Shown here: one piece after another, positions 9,259 through 17,178 of the stretch | Position numbering within the stretch: the first letter of the stretch is position 1 | Layout: every line of letters starts with the position of its first letter | Assembly (NCBI GenBank): GCA_963665085.2 | Contig: CAXXXS010000001.1 | Span: forward strand, 1,240,001-1,304,000 | DNA from: G963665085 sp963665085 | GTDB lineage: Bacteria; Bacteroidota; Bacteroidia; Bacteroidales; JAAAOM01 | DNA length: 64,000 nt | Direction of reading: 5' to 3' | Notes under the pieces: model-generated | The model's input: only the letters and a program-made list of their open reading frames with translations | The model's database searches: none | What the model was told of the DNA's origin: nothing | Program-made: the position numbers and the translations under genes

Positions 9259-9295
9259 TTGTATAAAAATTCGCCAAATATGAATATTTATACAT
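9259..9295. promoter_or_regulatory. Tandem ARG-box-like pair upstream of carB (ArgR operator candidate)
   Basis: Box A (9280-9295, core TGAATATTTATACA) differs from the E. coli ARG-box consensus wTGAATwwwwATTCAw at one position. Box B (9259-9274, core TGTATAAAAATTCG) differs at two. Their starts are 21 bp apart, the spacing known for paired ARG boxes bound by one ArgR hexamer. A third weak copy is at 9312-9327. Confidence 0.6.
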
Positions 9296-9336
9296 GAGTG
9301 ACGAATTAAAATTAATTTTTATACAAAAAGATTGGG

Positions 9337-10902
9337 TTAAACAATCTTCATTTTTATCGGATCCCAGCTTACTTTTCTTTGTTCACGGTAAGCAGTTGTT
9401 GCCATATGACAAGCTATTGTCGCCTCGTATGCCTTTTCAATTCCGCAACTAGGCGCACCACCAAAACGAATACTTTCCATCCATTCTTTTAGATGTAAGA
9501 AGGCAATATCTACAATTTTGTTTCCATTGCCGTATGTATAAGAAAGGCCTTTTTGTGCGTAATATTTTTCTGTTGCGGAAGTAACGGCATCTAATTCTTC
9601 CATTCCGGGTCGATACTCAAAAAATACCTCATTAGCGGAAATCTCACCATTTTTTAAATATTTTTCATATTGTGTTGAATTAGCATCAATATTAACCATT
9701 AGGTCTCCGCTAACATCCATAGAACCATCATGTCCCATAAAGATTCTGCCTCTACCTCTGCTGGAAGCTAAAGAGGCACTATAAACAACGGTAACATCTT
9801 TTTTAGGAAAATTACATACTACATTGAATATATCAGGAATTTCCCGGCCATCTTTATAAAAATAGATTCCTCCTTCTGCTGATACAGTTTCAGGAATCCC
9901 TAATTCCAATAATTGATTTGCAGCATCGTACTCATGTCCCATAAGCTGACCGGCAAGCCCCGTACCATATTCCCAATATTGTGTCCAACTATAATATCTT
10001 TTTATATCAAAAGGAATTTTGGGCCTGTCTCCCAGAAATAAATTCCAATCGATAGATTTTTCATCCCCAGGCTTCAGGTTTCCATTTGCATCAAGATGCC
10101 TGACCCAAGCCCCGTCAGGAGTGTTTCTGTTTGTTGTGGTTTCTACCAAGGAAACTTTACCAATAGCATTTTTATCAATTAATTCTTTTGCTTTATAAAA
10201 ACAAGCATTTTGGTGGTATTGGTGCCCTACCTGGAATACAGAATTTGGGTATGCCTTTGCTGTTTTGTAAACTTCATGGGCCTCTTCTTCAGTGCGGGTC
10301 ATACATTTTTCGCAATAAACATGTTTGCCAGCTTTTATTGCAGCTAGTGTAATTGGGGCATGCCAAAAATCAGGTGTTGTTACAATTACAGCATCAACAT
10401 TTTTATCGTCAATCAGATCTCTGAAATTTTTATACCCTTTTGCTGCTTTACCTGAGAAGTCGTTATTTTTTTTGTTGTATTTAGATATTTCAACTCCTTT
10501 TTCGAGATGAAGATCAAATACGTCACAAATAGCTGTGATTTCTACATTCAATTCTTCCTGTTCAATGAAACTTTGAAGAAAAATATTTGGTTTACCAGTT
10601 GTGTCAGTATTACTTTCTATCCAGTTTTTTTCTGTAAAGCCTAATGAACGTAGTAATTGTGTTCCCCTAACGCCTATGCCAACTACGCCAATTCTTAGTA
10701 AATCAGCTTTTCCCATTGGCACTGCTTTACGCTTTGGAGAAACATCATCAATAGTGAATCCCAAGTCATTGTAGAGCTTTTTTGTTTTTTCTACTTGTAA
10801 AGAATCATAGTTTTGTTTTTTGGACCAACCAATTCCTAATCCTCCAACTATAGGAATCGTTGCCAAACCTTTAATTAAGTCTCTTCTATTAAGTTTACCC
10901 AT
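9337..10902 (-). CDS. Gfo/Idh/MocA-family oxidoreductase with Tat signal
   Basis: The 521-residue protein begins with a twin-arginine signal (NRRDLIKGLATIPIVGGLGIG, residues 5-25), so it is probably folded with its cofactor and exported. The NAD(P)-binding motif GVVGIGVRG follows, then the DVDAVIVTTPDFWHA and GKHVYCEKCMTRTEEEA segments typical of the Gfo/Idh/MocA fold. The long C-terminal domain holds VFQVGHQYHQNACF and a WTQYWEYGTG region. Periplasmic members act on sugars or glycosides; GH109-type alpha-N-acetylgalactosaminidases share this architecture, but the motifs seen are not enough to assign it there. It is transcribed towards carB with 150 bp between them. Substrate unknown. Confidence 0.85.
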   Translation of the reverse strand: MGKLNRRDLIKGLATIPIVGGLGIGWSKKQNYDSLQVEKTKKLYNDLGFTIDDVSPKRKAVPMGKADLLRIGVVGIGVRGTQLLRSLGFTEKNWIESNTDTTGKPNIFLQSFIEQEELNVEITAICDVFDLHLEKGVEISKYNKKNNDFSGKAAKGYKNFRDLIDDKNVDAVIVTTPDFWHAPITLAAIKAGKHVYCEKCMTRTEEEAHEVYKTAKAYPNSVFQVGHQYHQNACFYKAKELIDKNAIGKVSLVETTTNRNTPDGAWVRHLDANGNLKPGDEKSIDWNLFLGDRPKIPFDIKRYYSWTQYWEYGTGLAGQLMGHEYDAANQLLELGIPETVSAEGGIYFYKDGREIPDIFNVVCNFPKKDVTVVYSASLASSRGRGRIFMGHDGSMDVSGDLMVNIDANSTQYEKYLKNGEISANEVFFEYRPGMEELDAVTSATEKYYAQKGLSYTYGNGNKIVDIAFLHLKEWMESIRFGGAPSCGIEKAYEATIACHMATTAYREQRKVSWDPIKMKIV

Positions 10903-11070
10903 TGTGTTAAGTGTTAAAAATTATTTTCGAGAGGTACGAATATAATAATGAAATGGTTAAAACAAAAAATGTTCGAAAGGATTTAGGGATTTATCTAAAC
11001 TCAACAAAATTTTATCAGTGCCAGGATTTTTTAATTAGAACTATACTAAGAAAGGACTGATTATAGCAAG

Positions 11071-11095
11071 AATAAATCTTTTTTGAAGATTTATT
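11071..11095. repeat. Perfect 10-bp inverted repeat next to the argR promoter
   Basis: AATAAATCTT (11071-11080) and AAGATTTATT (11086-11095) are perfect complements with a 5-bp spacer. The right arm reaches the -33 TTG of the argR promoter. It has no adequate T run, so it looks more like an operator than a terminator. Confidence 0.55.
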
Positions 11096-11124
11096 GGACA
11101 AGTCTAAAATTATGTATATTTTTG
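11094..11124 (+). promoter_or_regulatory. Promoter of argR-argG
   Basis: TTG at 11094-11096 and TATTTTTG (exact TAnnTTTG) at 11117-11124 are separated by 20 bp, the Bacteroidota optimum. Predicted start of transcription is near 11131. Confidence 0.75.
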
Positions 11125-11148
11125 CAGGCTAAATGAATATTTATTCAA
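11112..11148. promoter_or_regulatory. ARG boxes at argR: one perfect, one degenerate
   Basis: The site at 11133-11148 (core TGAATATTTATTCA) fits wTGAATwwwwATTCAw at every position and ends at the base before the argR ATG. A weaker copy (11112-11127, core TGTATATTTTTGCA) begins exactly 21 bp upstream and covers the -7 box, so binding would block RNA polymerase. This indicates autoregulation by ArgR. Confidence 0.8.
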
Positions 11149-11622
11149 ATGAAAAATAAAACGCAAAGGCTCCTGGCAATAAAAAGTATTCTATTAGAAA
11201 AAAAAATTTCTAATCAGGAGGAGCTGATGCAAGAGTTGGAAACAAAAGGGTATCAACTTACACAGGCTACCTTATCAAGAGATTTAAAGTTTTTAAAAGT
11301 AAGTAAAGTAGTAGATACTGATAAAGGATATATTTATCAGATACCTGAAAGTAATAGTAAAAGAAGTAGTTCTTCCGCAGATAAATTTCCTGTAACTGGT
11401 TTTCAAACCATTGAGTTCTCAGAGAATTTAGCTGTAATTAAAACAATGCCTGGCTATGCAAGTAGTATTGCATCAAGAATTGACAAAGAAAATTTTTTTG
11501 AAATTCTTGCTACTATAGCCGGAGATGATACAATTCTGGTTATACCAAGAGAAGGCGTTGGCAAAACAGATGTAATTAATGTACTGGCAATGATAATGCC
11601 TGAAATGAACAATAACAAGTAA
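11149..11622 (+). CDS. argR: Arginine repressor ArgR
   Basis: The 157-residue protein has an N-terminal winged helix (residues 1-70; NQEELMQELETKGYQLTQAT followed by LSRDLKFLKV) and a C-terminal oligomerisation/arginine-binding domain ending in the ATIAGDDTILVI motif. ArgR hexamers bind ARG boxes when loaded with L-arginine, repressing biosynthetic genes. It is the first gene of a block running through argG, argH, a proB paralogue, proB and proA. The ATG abuts a perfect ARG box, so the repressor probably controls its own operon. An acidic position in GDDT is typical for the arginine-binding loop. Confidence 0.96.
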   Translation: MKNKTQRLLAIKSILLEKKISNQEELMQELETKGYQLTQATLSRDLKFLKVSKVVDTDKGYIYQIPESNSKRSSSSADKFPVTGFQTIEFSENLAVIKTMPGYASSIASRIDKENFFEILATIAGDDTILVIPREGVGKTDVINVLAMIMPEMNNNK

Positions 11623-11633
11623 TAATTAAATAA

Positions 11634-12863
11634 ATGAGCAAAGAGAAAGTAGTTTTGGCGTATAGCGGTGGCTTAGACACTTCTGTAATCCTAAAGTGGT
11701 TAATTGATAAAGATTATGAAGTAATTGCTTATGTCGCTGATGTTGGTCAGGATGACGATTATTCTGAAGTTGAGAAAAAAGCTTTACAAATAGGGGCTAG
11801 CAAAGTTTATATTGAAGATTTAAAAGAGGAACTTGTAACGGATTATATTTTTCCTGCCATAAAAGCAAATGCTGTATATGAGAACAGGTATCTTTTAGGA
11901 ACAGCTTTAGCCAGGCCTTTAATTGCAAAGCGGCATATTGAAATTGCTGAAAAAGAGAATGCTCAATATGTTTCGCACGGAGCAACAGGAAAAGGAAACG
12001 ATCAGGTACGATTCGAGCTTTCTTTTTATGCCCTTAATCCAAAGATAAAAGTATTAGCTCCTTGGAAAATGCAGGAATTCCTTAATCAATTTAAAGGAAG
12101 GACTGACATGTTAAATTATGCTGAAGAGAAAGGGATTCCTGTTAAAGCAACATTGAAGAAACCTTATAGCGAGGATGATAATTTATTACATATCAGCCAT
12201 GAAGCAGGAATTTTAGAAGATCCAAAATACAAAGCAGAAAAAGAAATGTTTACAAAAATGGTACATCCAACTGATGCACCAGACAAAGAAACAAACATTG
12301 AGATCCATTTTAAAGATGGAACACCTGTTTTAGTAAAAAATAATACTACAGGAGAGAGTTTCAGTAAACCACTTGAATTATTTACTTATTTAAACAAAAT
12401 AGGTGGAGAAAATGGTATTGGTTTACTTGATATGGTTGAAAACCGTTTTGTTGGGATTAAATCCCGTGGTGTTTATGAAACTCCTGCAGGAACAATACTT
12501 TTACATGCACATCGCGATATCGAAGGAATTGCAATGGATAGGGAAGTAATGAAAATTCGCGACATGCTTTCTCCAAAATTTGCAGAATTGGTTTATAATG
12601 GTTTCTGGTTTAGTCCGGAAATGGATTTCCTTTCAGCTGCAATAGAAAAAAGTCAGGAATTAATAGACGGTGTTGTTTATCTAACATTATATAAAGGAAA
12701 TATTTTGATTGATGGACGTGAATCTCCAAGTTCTTTATACAACAAAGAATTGTCAAGTATGGACATTGAAGGAGGATTTGATCAAAAAGACAGTGAAGGA
12801 TTTATAAAAATTAATGCTATACGACTAATGGCCCATCATGCTATCCTCAGTAAAAATAGGTAA
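11634..12863 (+). CDS. argG: Argininosuccinate synthase
   Basis: The 409-residue cytoplasmic enzyme condenses citrulline and aspartate with ATP to argininosuccinate, the penultimate step of arginine synthesis. The N-type ATP pyrophosphatase signature AYSGGLDTSV is at residues 9-18. Family motifs follow, including VSHGATGKGNDQVRFE and the ENRFVGIKSRGVYETPAGT substrate region. Length is normal for the family (about 400). It lies 11 bp after argR and is surely cotranscribed. A structured 109-bp gap separates it from argH. Confidence 0.98.
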   Translation: MSKEKVVLAYSGGLDTSVILKWLIDKDYEVIAYVADVGQDDDYSEVEKKALQIGASKVYIEDLKEELVTDYIFPAIKANAVYENRYLLGTALARPLIAKRHIEIAEKENAQYVSHGATGKGNDQVRFELSFYALNPKIKVLAPWKMQEFLNQFKGRTDMLNYAEEKGIPVKATLKKPYSEDDNLLHISHEAGILEDPKYKAEKEMFTKMVHPTDAPDKETNIEIHFKDGTPVLVKNNTTGESFSKPLELFTYLNKIGGENGIGLLDMVENRFVGIKSRGVYETPAGTILLHAHRDIEGIAMDREVMKIRDMLSPKFAELVYNGFWFSPEMDFLSAAIEKSQELIDGVVYLTLYKGNILIDGRESPSSLYNKELSSMDIEGGFDQKDSEGFIKINAIRLMAHHAILSKNR

Positions 12864-12889
12864 TTTAGGTTAATAAATAGGTTTATAAT

Positions 12890-12949
12890 TTCCCAAAGGG
12901 CCTTAAATAAAAAGTCGTTTTGGGAACCCCTTATTCAAAAAGGGGTTCC
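12890..12949 (+). promoter_or_regulatory. Two mutually exclusive hairpins between argG and argH (attenuator-like)
   Basis: Hairpin 1 pairs TTCCCAAA (12890-12897) with TTTGGGAA (12919-12926). Hairpin 2 pairs GGAACCCCTT (12923-12932) with AAGGGGTTCC (12940-12949) and is followed by a weak TTCTTAT tail. They share bases 12923-12926, so they compete. Hairpin 2 alone could be an intrinsic terminator that lowers argH-proA expression relative to argG. Confidence 0.55.
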
Positions 12950-12972
12950 TTCTTATGTAAAAAAATATACTT

Positions 12973-14307
12973 GTGAAACTCTGGAGTAAAAATATTGATG
13001 TAAATAAAGCAGTCGAAGTATTCACCATTGGCAAAGATCGTGAATTGGATCTGTATTTAGCAAAATACGATGTTTTAGGGTCGTTAGCGCATACTCAAAT
13101 GCTTACAAAAATTGGACTTCTTGAAGAAGAGGATTTTAAAATTCTGAAAAAAGAATTCATAAATATTCTTGATTCAATTGAAGAGGGACAATTTATAATT
13201 GAAGAAGGAATTGAGGATGTTCACTCACAAGTAGAGTTTTTACTTACAAATCGATGCGGGGATATTGGAAAAAAAATTCATAGCGGACGTTCACGAAACG
13301 ATCAGGTTTTGTTGGATTTGAAATTATTTTTCCGTGATGAATTAGGGCAAATTGTCAACCTATCTAAATACTTATTTGAGGTTCTTATTAGTCTTAGCGA
13401 AAAGAATAAGGAAATATTACTGCCTGGATATACACATTTACAGGCAGCAATGCCTTCTTCTTTTGGATTGTGGTTTGGAGCATATGCTGAAGGATTATCA
13501 GATGATCTTACGTTACTTGAAGCAGCATATCAGGTTGTCAATCAAAATCCATTGGGTTCTGCTGCTGGTTATGGTAATTCTTTTCCTCTTGATAGGGAAA
13601 TGACAACCCGTCTACTAGGATTTAAAAGTTTAAATGTGAATTCTGTTTATGCTCAAATGGGCAGAGGTAAAGTTGAGCGGACAATGGCTTTTGCCATGGG
13701 GTCTGTTGCAGCTACACTTTCTAAATTTGCGATGGATGTTTGTTTGTACGCAAATCAGGATTTTCAATTTATTAAACTTGCAGATGAATTTACTACCGGC
13801 TCCAGCATTATGCCACACAAAAAGAATCCTGATGTATTTGAATTAATCCGTGCAAAGTGTAATAAAGTGCAAGGTGTTTATAGTGAGATTCAATTGGTAA
13901 CAAATAATCTTCCTTCAGGATATTTCAGAGATATGCAAATTGTTAAGGAGATAATATTTCCAGCAATTTTTGATCTTAAACAATGCCTGGAGATATGCAC
14001 ATTAGCTGTACAGAATATCGAAGTAAATAAAGAAATAATCTACAAAGAAAAATATAAATATGTCTTCAGTGTAGAAGAAGTTAATAAACTTGTTCTGCAA
14101 GGAGTTCCATTTAGAGATGCTTATAAAACCGTATCTAGTAAAATTGAAGATGGAAGTTTTGAACCAGATCTCAATGTTAAGCACGAACACATTGGAAGTG
14201 TTGGAAATTTAAGAAATGATTTAATTACACGAAAGTTTAATGAAGGTCTACAGAAGTTTCCATTCGAAGAGGTAAATGAAGCACTTAGTAATTTAGTTAA
14301 AGAGTAG
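12973..14307 (+). CDS. argH: Argininosuccinate lyase
   Basis: The 444-residue enzyme cleaves argininosuccinate to arginine and fumarate. It belongs to the fumarase/aspartase superfamily. Visible motifs are HSGRSRNDQV, GYTHLQAAMPSSFG, the flexible-loop signature GSSIMPHKKNPD and the N-terminal FTIGKDRELDLYLAKYDV. The start is GTG at 12973: no in-frame ATG lies near, and the first residues MKLW fit known ArgH N-termini. It follows argG after a gap carrying competing hairpins, and the next gene begins three bases after its stop. Confidence 0.97.
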   Translation: MKLWSKNIDVNKAVEVFTIGKDRELDLYLAKYDVLGSLAHTQMLTKIGLLEEEDFKILKKEFINILDSIEEGQFIIEEGIEDVHSQVEFLLTNRCGDIGKKIHSGRSRNDQVLLDLKLFFRDELGQIVNLSKYLFEVLISLSEKNKEILLPGYTHLQAAMPSSFGLWFGAYAEGLSDDLTLLEAAYQVVNQNPLGSAAGYGNSFPLDREMTTRLLGFKSLNVNSVYAQMGRGKVERTMAFAMGSVAATLSKFAMDVCLYANQDFQFIKLADEFTTGSSIMPHKKNPDVFELIRAKCNKVQGVYSEIQLVTNNLPSGYFRDMQIVKEIIFPAIFDLKQCLEICTLAVQNIEVNKEIIYKEKYKYVFSVEEVNKLVLQGVPFRDAYKTVSSKIEDGSFEPDLNVKHEHIGSVGNLRNDLITRKFNEGLQKFPFEEVNEALSNLVKE

Positions 14308-14310
14308 CAA

Positions 14311-14982
14311 GTGAAGGAAAATTTTAAAATAGTTGTAAAGATTGAAATACAATCGTTGCTGGATGATCAGGGAAATTTTGATACAACAAAGATGGAGCGA
14401 CTCGCTATGGTCCTTGCTAATTTACAGAATAGTAGTAAAAGTTTGTTGGTTGTTTCATCAGGAGCAATTGTATTGGGGACTAAGAAACTTGGACTTGAAT
14501 CTACACCTATATCTTTAACTGATAAACAAGCTATTTCTGCTGTTGGTCAGGCTGAGTTAATAAAAAAATATCAGCGGTATTTTGGTGAATACAATCAAAT
14601 CGTTGCCCAGGTACTTTTAACCAAAGATGTAGTAATGTTTGCTGATAGATCACAAAATGCAACAAATACACTTAATGAGTTGCTTAGTATGAATATTATT
14701 CCTGTTATCAATGAGAATGATGTTGTCTCTGTTGATGATATTATTCTTGAGGATAATTATCCACTGGCTTTAAATGTTTCTGATCTTGTTGATGCCCAAA
14801 TGATTCTCATAAAATGCCAGGAAAATGGTAAATATGTAATACTTGGGAGAGGCGATAATGAATATCATTTAGTTACCGAAGATGATTTATTTGATAAGAT
14901 TGAGGAAAAGAAAAGTGAGTATTTTATTGTTGATAAAGAAAAATCGTTTCCTAAAGATTATCGGGATTTAATTGTTTGCTGA
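14311..14982 (+). CDS. Degenerate, truncated glutamate-5-kinase paralogue
   Basis: The 223-residue product starts at GTG three bases after argH and resembles the next gene, proB, through much of its length. It shares SSGAIVLG, AISAVGQAELIKKYQRYF, VAQVLLTKDV and PVINENDVVS. Key catalytic parts are altered: the phosphate-site KIGTST is KIEIQS, the GDND acid loop is EDNY, and the SDIDGLY and GTGGM nucleotide-binding motifs plus the whole last quarter are missing. The frame is intact with no stops, so it is not simply a decaying pseudogene. It may be a non-catalytic partner or regulator of ProB, analogous to other kinase pseudoenzyme pairs (inference). Its stop overlaps the proB ATG (TGATG), implying translational coupling. 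Confidence 0.8.
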   Translation: MKENFKIVVKIEIQSLLDDQGNFDTTKMERLAMVLANLQNSSKSLLVVSSGAIVLGTKKLGLESTPISLTDKQAISAVGQAELIKKYQRYFGEYNQIVAQVLLTKDVVMFADRSQNATNTLNELLSMNIIPVINENDVVSVDDIILEDNYPLALNVSDLVDAQMILIKCQENGKYVILGRGDNEYHLVTEDDLFDKIEEKKSEYFIVDKEKSFPKDYRDLIVC

Positions 14983-15803
14983 TGAATAGCGAGGTTATAA
15001 AAAGAGAAGAATTAAAATTGAAGTCAAAACTTGTTATAAAAATTGGGACTTCAACATTGTCGTTTGCAAGTGGGAGATTAAATCTACAGCGAATTGAGAA
15101 ATTAGCAGAATATCTCTGCAAACTAACAAAGTCTGGTAAGAAAGTAGTTTTGGTTAGCTCAGGAGCAATTGGTGTTGGGGCAGGTAGATTGGGAATGACT
15201 GAGAAACCCAAAAATTTAAATGCAAAACAAGCGTTAGCAGCCATTGGCCAGGCTGAACTTATAAAAATTTATCAGCGCTTTTTCGAACGATATGATCAAA
15301 AAGTAGCCCAGGTATTGCTAACCAAAGATGTTATGACAGATGACGTTAAGAATAAAAATGCTAAAAATACATTGAATAAGTTACTTGATATGGGAATAAT
15401 CCCAATCATAAATGAGAACGATACTATTTCCACTGATGAAATTTTATTTGGGGACAATGATACGCTCTCAGCAAATGTTGCAACGCTTGTTCAAGCTGAG
15501 TTATTAATCATGTTGTCCGATATTGATGGATTATATTCCGATAATCCTAAAAATAATCCGGATGCTAAAAAGATCTCATTTGTGGACAGTATCACCCCAG
15601 AGATAGAAAGTATATCAAATGATACGGATTCTTCATTTGGTACCGGAGGAATGGTAACAAAAATACTGGCTGCAAAAATTTGTTTTGAATCAGGTATTGA
15701 TTCTATTATAACAAATGGGAAAGACCCATCAATCTTATTTAGTATATTGGATGGAGATGATGTAGGTACGCTATTTTCAGCGAATCAAAAAAAATTATCG
15801 TAA
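14982..15803 (+). CDS. proB: Glutamate 5-kinase
   Basis: The 273-residue enzyme phosphorylates L-glutamate to gamma-glutamyl phosphate, the first step of proline synthesis. An intact amino-acid-kinase fold is seen: KIGTSTLSF, LVSSGAIGVGAGRLG, PIINENDTIS, FGDNDTLSANVATLV, MLSDIDGLY and FGTGGMVTKILAA. It lacks the C-terminal PUA domain of the E. coli enzyme, as many family members do. I chose the ATG at 14982, which overlaps the preceding stop codon as TGATG, rather than the TTG two codons upstream. proA follows after two bases, as expected for enzymes that pass on a labile acyl phosphate. Confidence 0.96.
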   Translation: MNSEVIKREELKLKSKLVIKIGTSTLSFASGRLNLQRIEKLAEYLCKLTKSGKKVVLVSSGAIGVGAGRLGMTEKPKNLNAKQALAAIGQAELIKIYQRFFERYDQKVAQVLLTKDVMTDDVKNKNAKNTLNKLLDMGIIPIINENDTISTDEILFGDNDTLSANVATLVQAELLIMLSDIDGLYSDNPKNNPDAKKISFVDSITPEIESISNDTDSSFGTGGMVTKILAAKICFESGIDSIITNGKDPSILFSILDGDDVGTLFSANQKKLS

Positions 15804-15805
15804 GA

Positions 15806-17053
15806 ATGGAAGAGTTAACTATCAAAGGCAAATTGGCCAAAGATGCAAGCCGTTTTTTGGTAAAAGCTTCAACACAGCAGAAAAATGATGTGCTGTTAAA
15901 GTCAGCAGATTATCTGGAAGAAAAGAAGTCGGAGATTCTAACGGCCAACGCAAAGGATATGGCCAATGCAGAAGAAAATGGAGTAAAAGGTGCATTGTTG
16001 GATCGATTACTTCTTACAGCGGAAAGAATTGAAGGAATGGCTGATGGTTTAAGGCAAATAGCAGGCCTTGATGATCCGGTTGGGGAAGTGTTGTCAATGA
16101 AAAAAAGGCCAAACGGTATGACTATCGGCCAACGCAGGGTTCCCATGGGAGTCATTGGAATTATATATGAAGCTCGGCCCAATGTTACAGCAGATGCCTT
16201 TGGTCTTTGTCTTAAAACTGGAAATGCAACCATTTTGCGTGGGGGAAAAGAAGCAATTAATTCAAATTCGGCTATCATTAAAATTTTACAAGAAGCATTG
16301 GTAGCACAGGATTTTCCAAAGGAATCTGTTCAGTTAGTTGAAAATACTTCACGGGATAGTGCTGTTGCTTTAATGAAACTAAATGAGTATCTGGATTTGT
16401 TGATCCCTCGGGGAGGTTCAGGATTAATAAATGCTGTTGTGCAAAATTCAACTGTGCCGGTAATTGAAACAGGAGTAGGAAATTGTCATGTATATATTGA
16501 TGATGATGCAGACATTGATATGGCGTTAGCAATTACCCATAACTCAAAAACCCATAGGCCTGGAGTTTGTAATGCAGCGGAATCATTATTAATACATAAA
16601 GATATTGCAGAAGAATTTGTACCTAAGGTTTGCAAATTATTACAGGAAAATAATGTTGAGTTAAGAGGCGATGAGATCATTCAAAAACTGGCAGATAATA
16701 TAATTCCTGCAACAGAAGAAGATTGGGGGACAGAATATTTGAACTATATCATGTCCGTAAAAGTTGTTGATTCTATTGATGATGCTATCGATCATATTAA
16801 TAAGTATGGAACGATGCATACAGAAGTTATTGTAACAAATAATTATAGTAACGCACAGCGTTTTCTAGAAGAAGTAGATGCTGCTGCTGTCAACGTTAAT
16901 GCATCTTCGAGGTTTACAGATGGAATGCAGTACGGATTTGGTGCTGAGATAGGAATAAGCACTCAAAAACTTCATGCACGTGGGCCAATGGGCTTAAGGG
17001 AATTAACTTCTACTAAATATATTATTTATGGTTCAGGACAAATTAGGATTTAG
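15806..17053 (+). CDS. proA: Gamma-glutamyl phosphate reductase
   Basis: The 415-residue aldehyde-dehydrogenase-superfamily enzyme reduces gamma-glutamyl phosphate with NADPH to glutamate semialdehyde, the proline precursor. The catalytic cysteine is residue 255 in HRPGVCNAAE. Other family motifs are GVIGIIYEARPNVTADAFGL, ILRGGKEA and the C-terminal GAEIGISTQKLHARGPMGL. It is the last gene of the argR-to-proA block, two bases after proB. Joining arginine and proline genes makes sense because both pathways draw on glutamate. Confidence 0.98.
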   Translation: MEELTIKGKLAKDASRFLVKASTQQKNDVLLKSADYLEEKKSEILTANAKDMANAEENGVKGALLDRLLLTAERIEGMADGLRQIAGLDDPVGEVLSMKKRPNGMTIGQRRVPMGVIGIIYEARPNVTADAFGLCLKTGNATILRGGKEAINSNSAIIKILQEALVAQDFPKESVQLVENTSRDSAVALMKLNEYLDLLIPRGGSGLINAVVQNSTVPVIETGVGNCHVYIDDDADIDMALAITHNSKTHRPGVCNAAESLLIHKDIAEEFVPKVCKLLQENNVELRGDEIIQKLADNIIPATEEDWGTEYLNYIMSVKVVDSIDDAIDHINKYGTMHTEVIVTNNYSNAQRFLEEVDAAAVNVNASSRFTDGMQYGFGAEIGISTQKLHARGPMGLRELTSTKYIIYGSGQIRI

Positions 17054-17132
17054 GCATTAATTTATATTTGATCTAAATATATGTAGATAAATCAATAATA
17101 AAATAAAAAGGCTATTTTCGCAGGCTCGCAAC

Positions 17133-17146
17133 ATGATAATTATCAT
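17133..17146. promoter_or_regulatory. 14-bp perfect palindrome upstream of citrate synthase
   Basis: ATGATAATTATCAT reads the same on both strands and lies 32 bp before the gltA ATG, just after a near-consensus -7 box (TATTTTCG, 17113-17120). The GATAATTATC core recalls Fur-family operators, but the match is partial. Confidence 0.4.
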
Positions 17147-17178
17147 AATTCAGGATTAAAATATTAATACTATAAACT

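Noticed and set aside
14976..14981. TTG start two codons upstream for proB
   Set aside because: ATG at 14982 overlaps the preceding stop as TGATG, the usual coupling layout; same reasoning removes the TTG starts at 52108 (nrdD) and 61135 (biotin carboxylase).
14311..14982. Calling the proB paralogue a pseudogene
   Set aside because: The frame is uninterrupted, has conserved start spacing and couples to proB; impaired catalysis does not mean decay.
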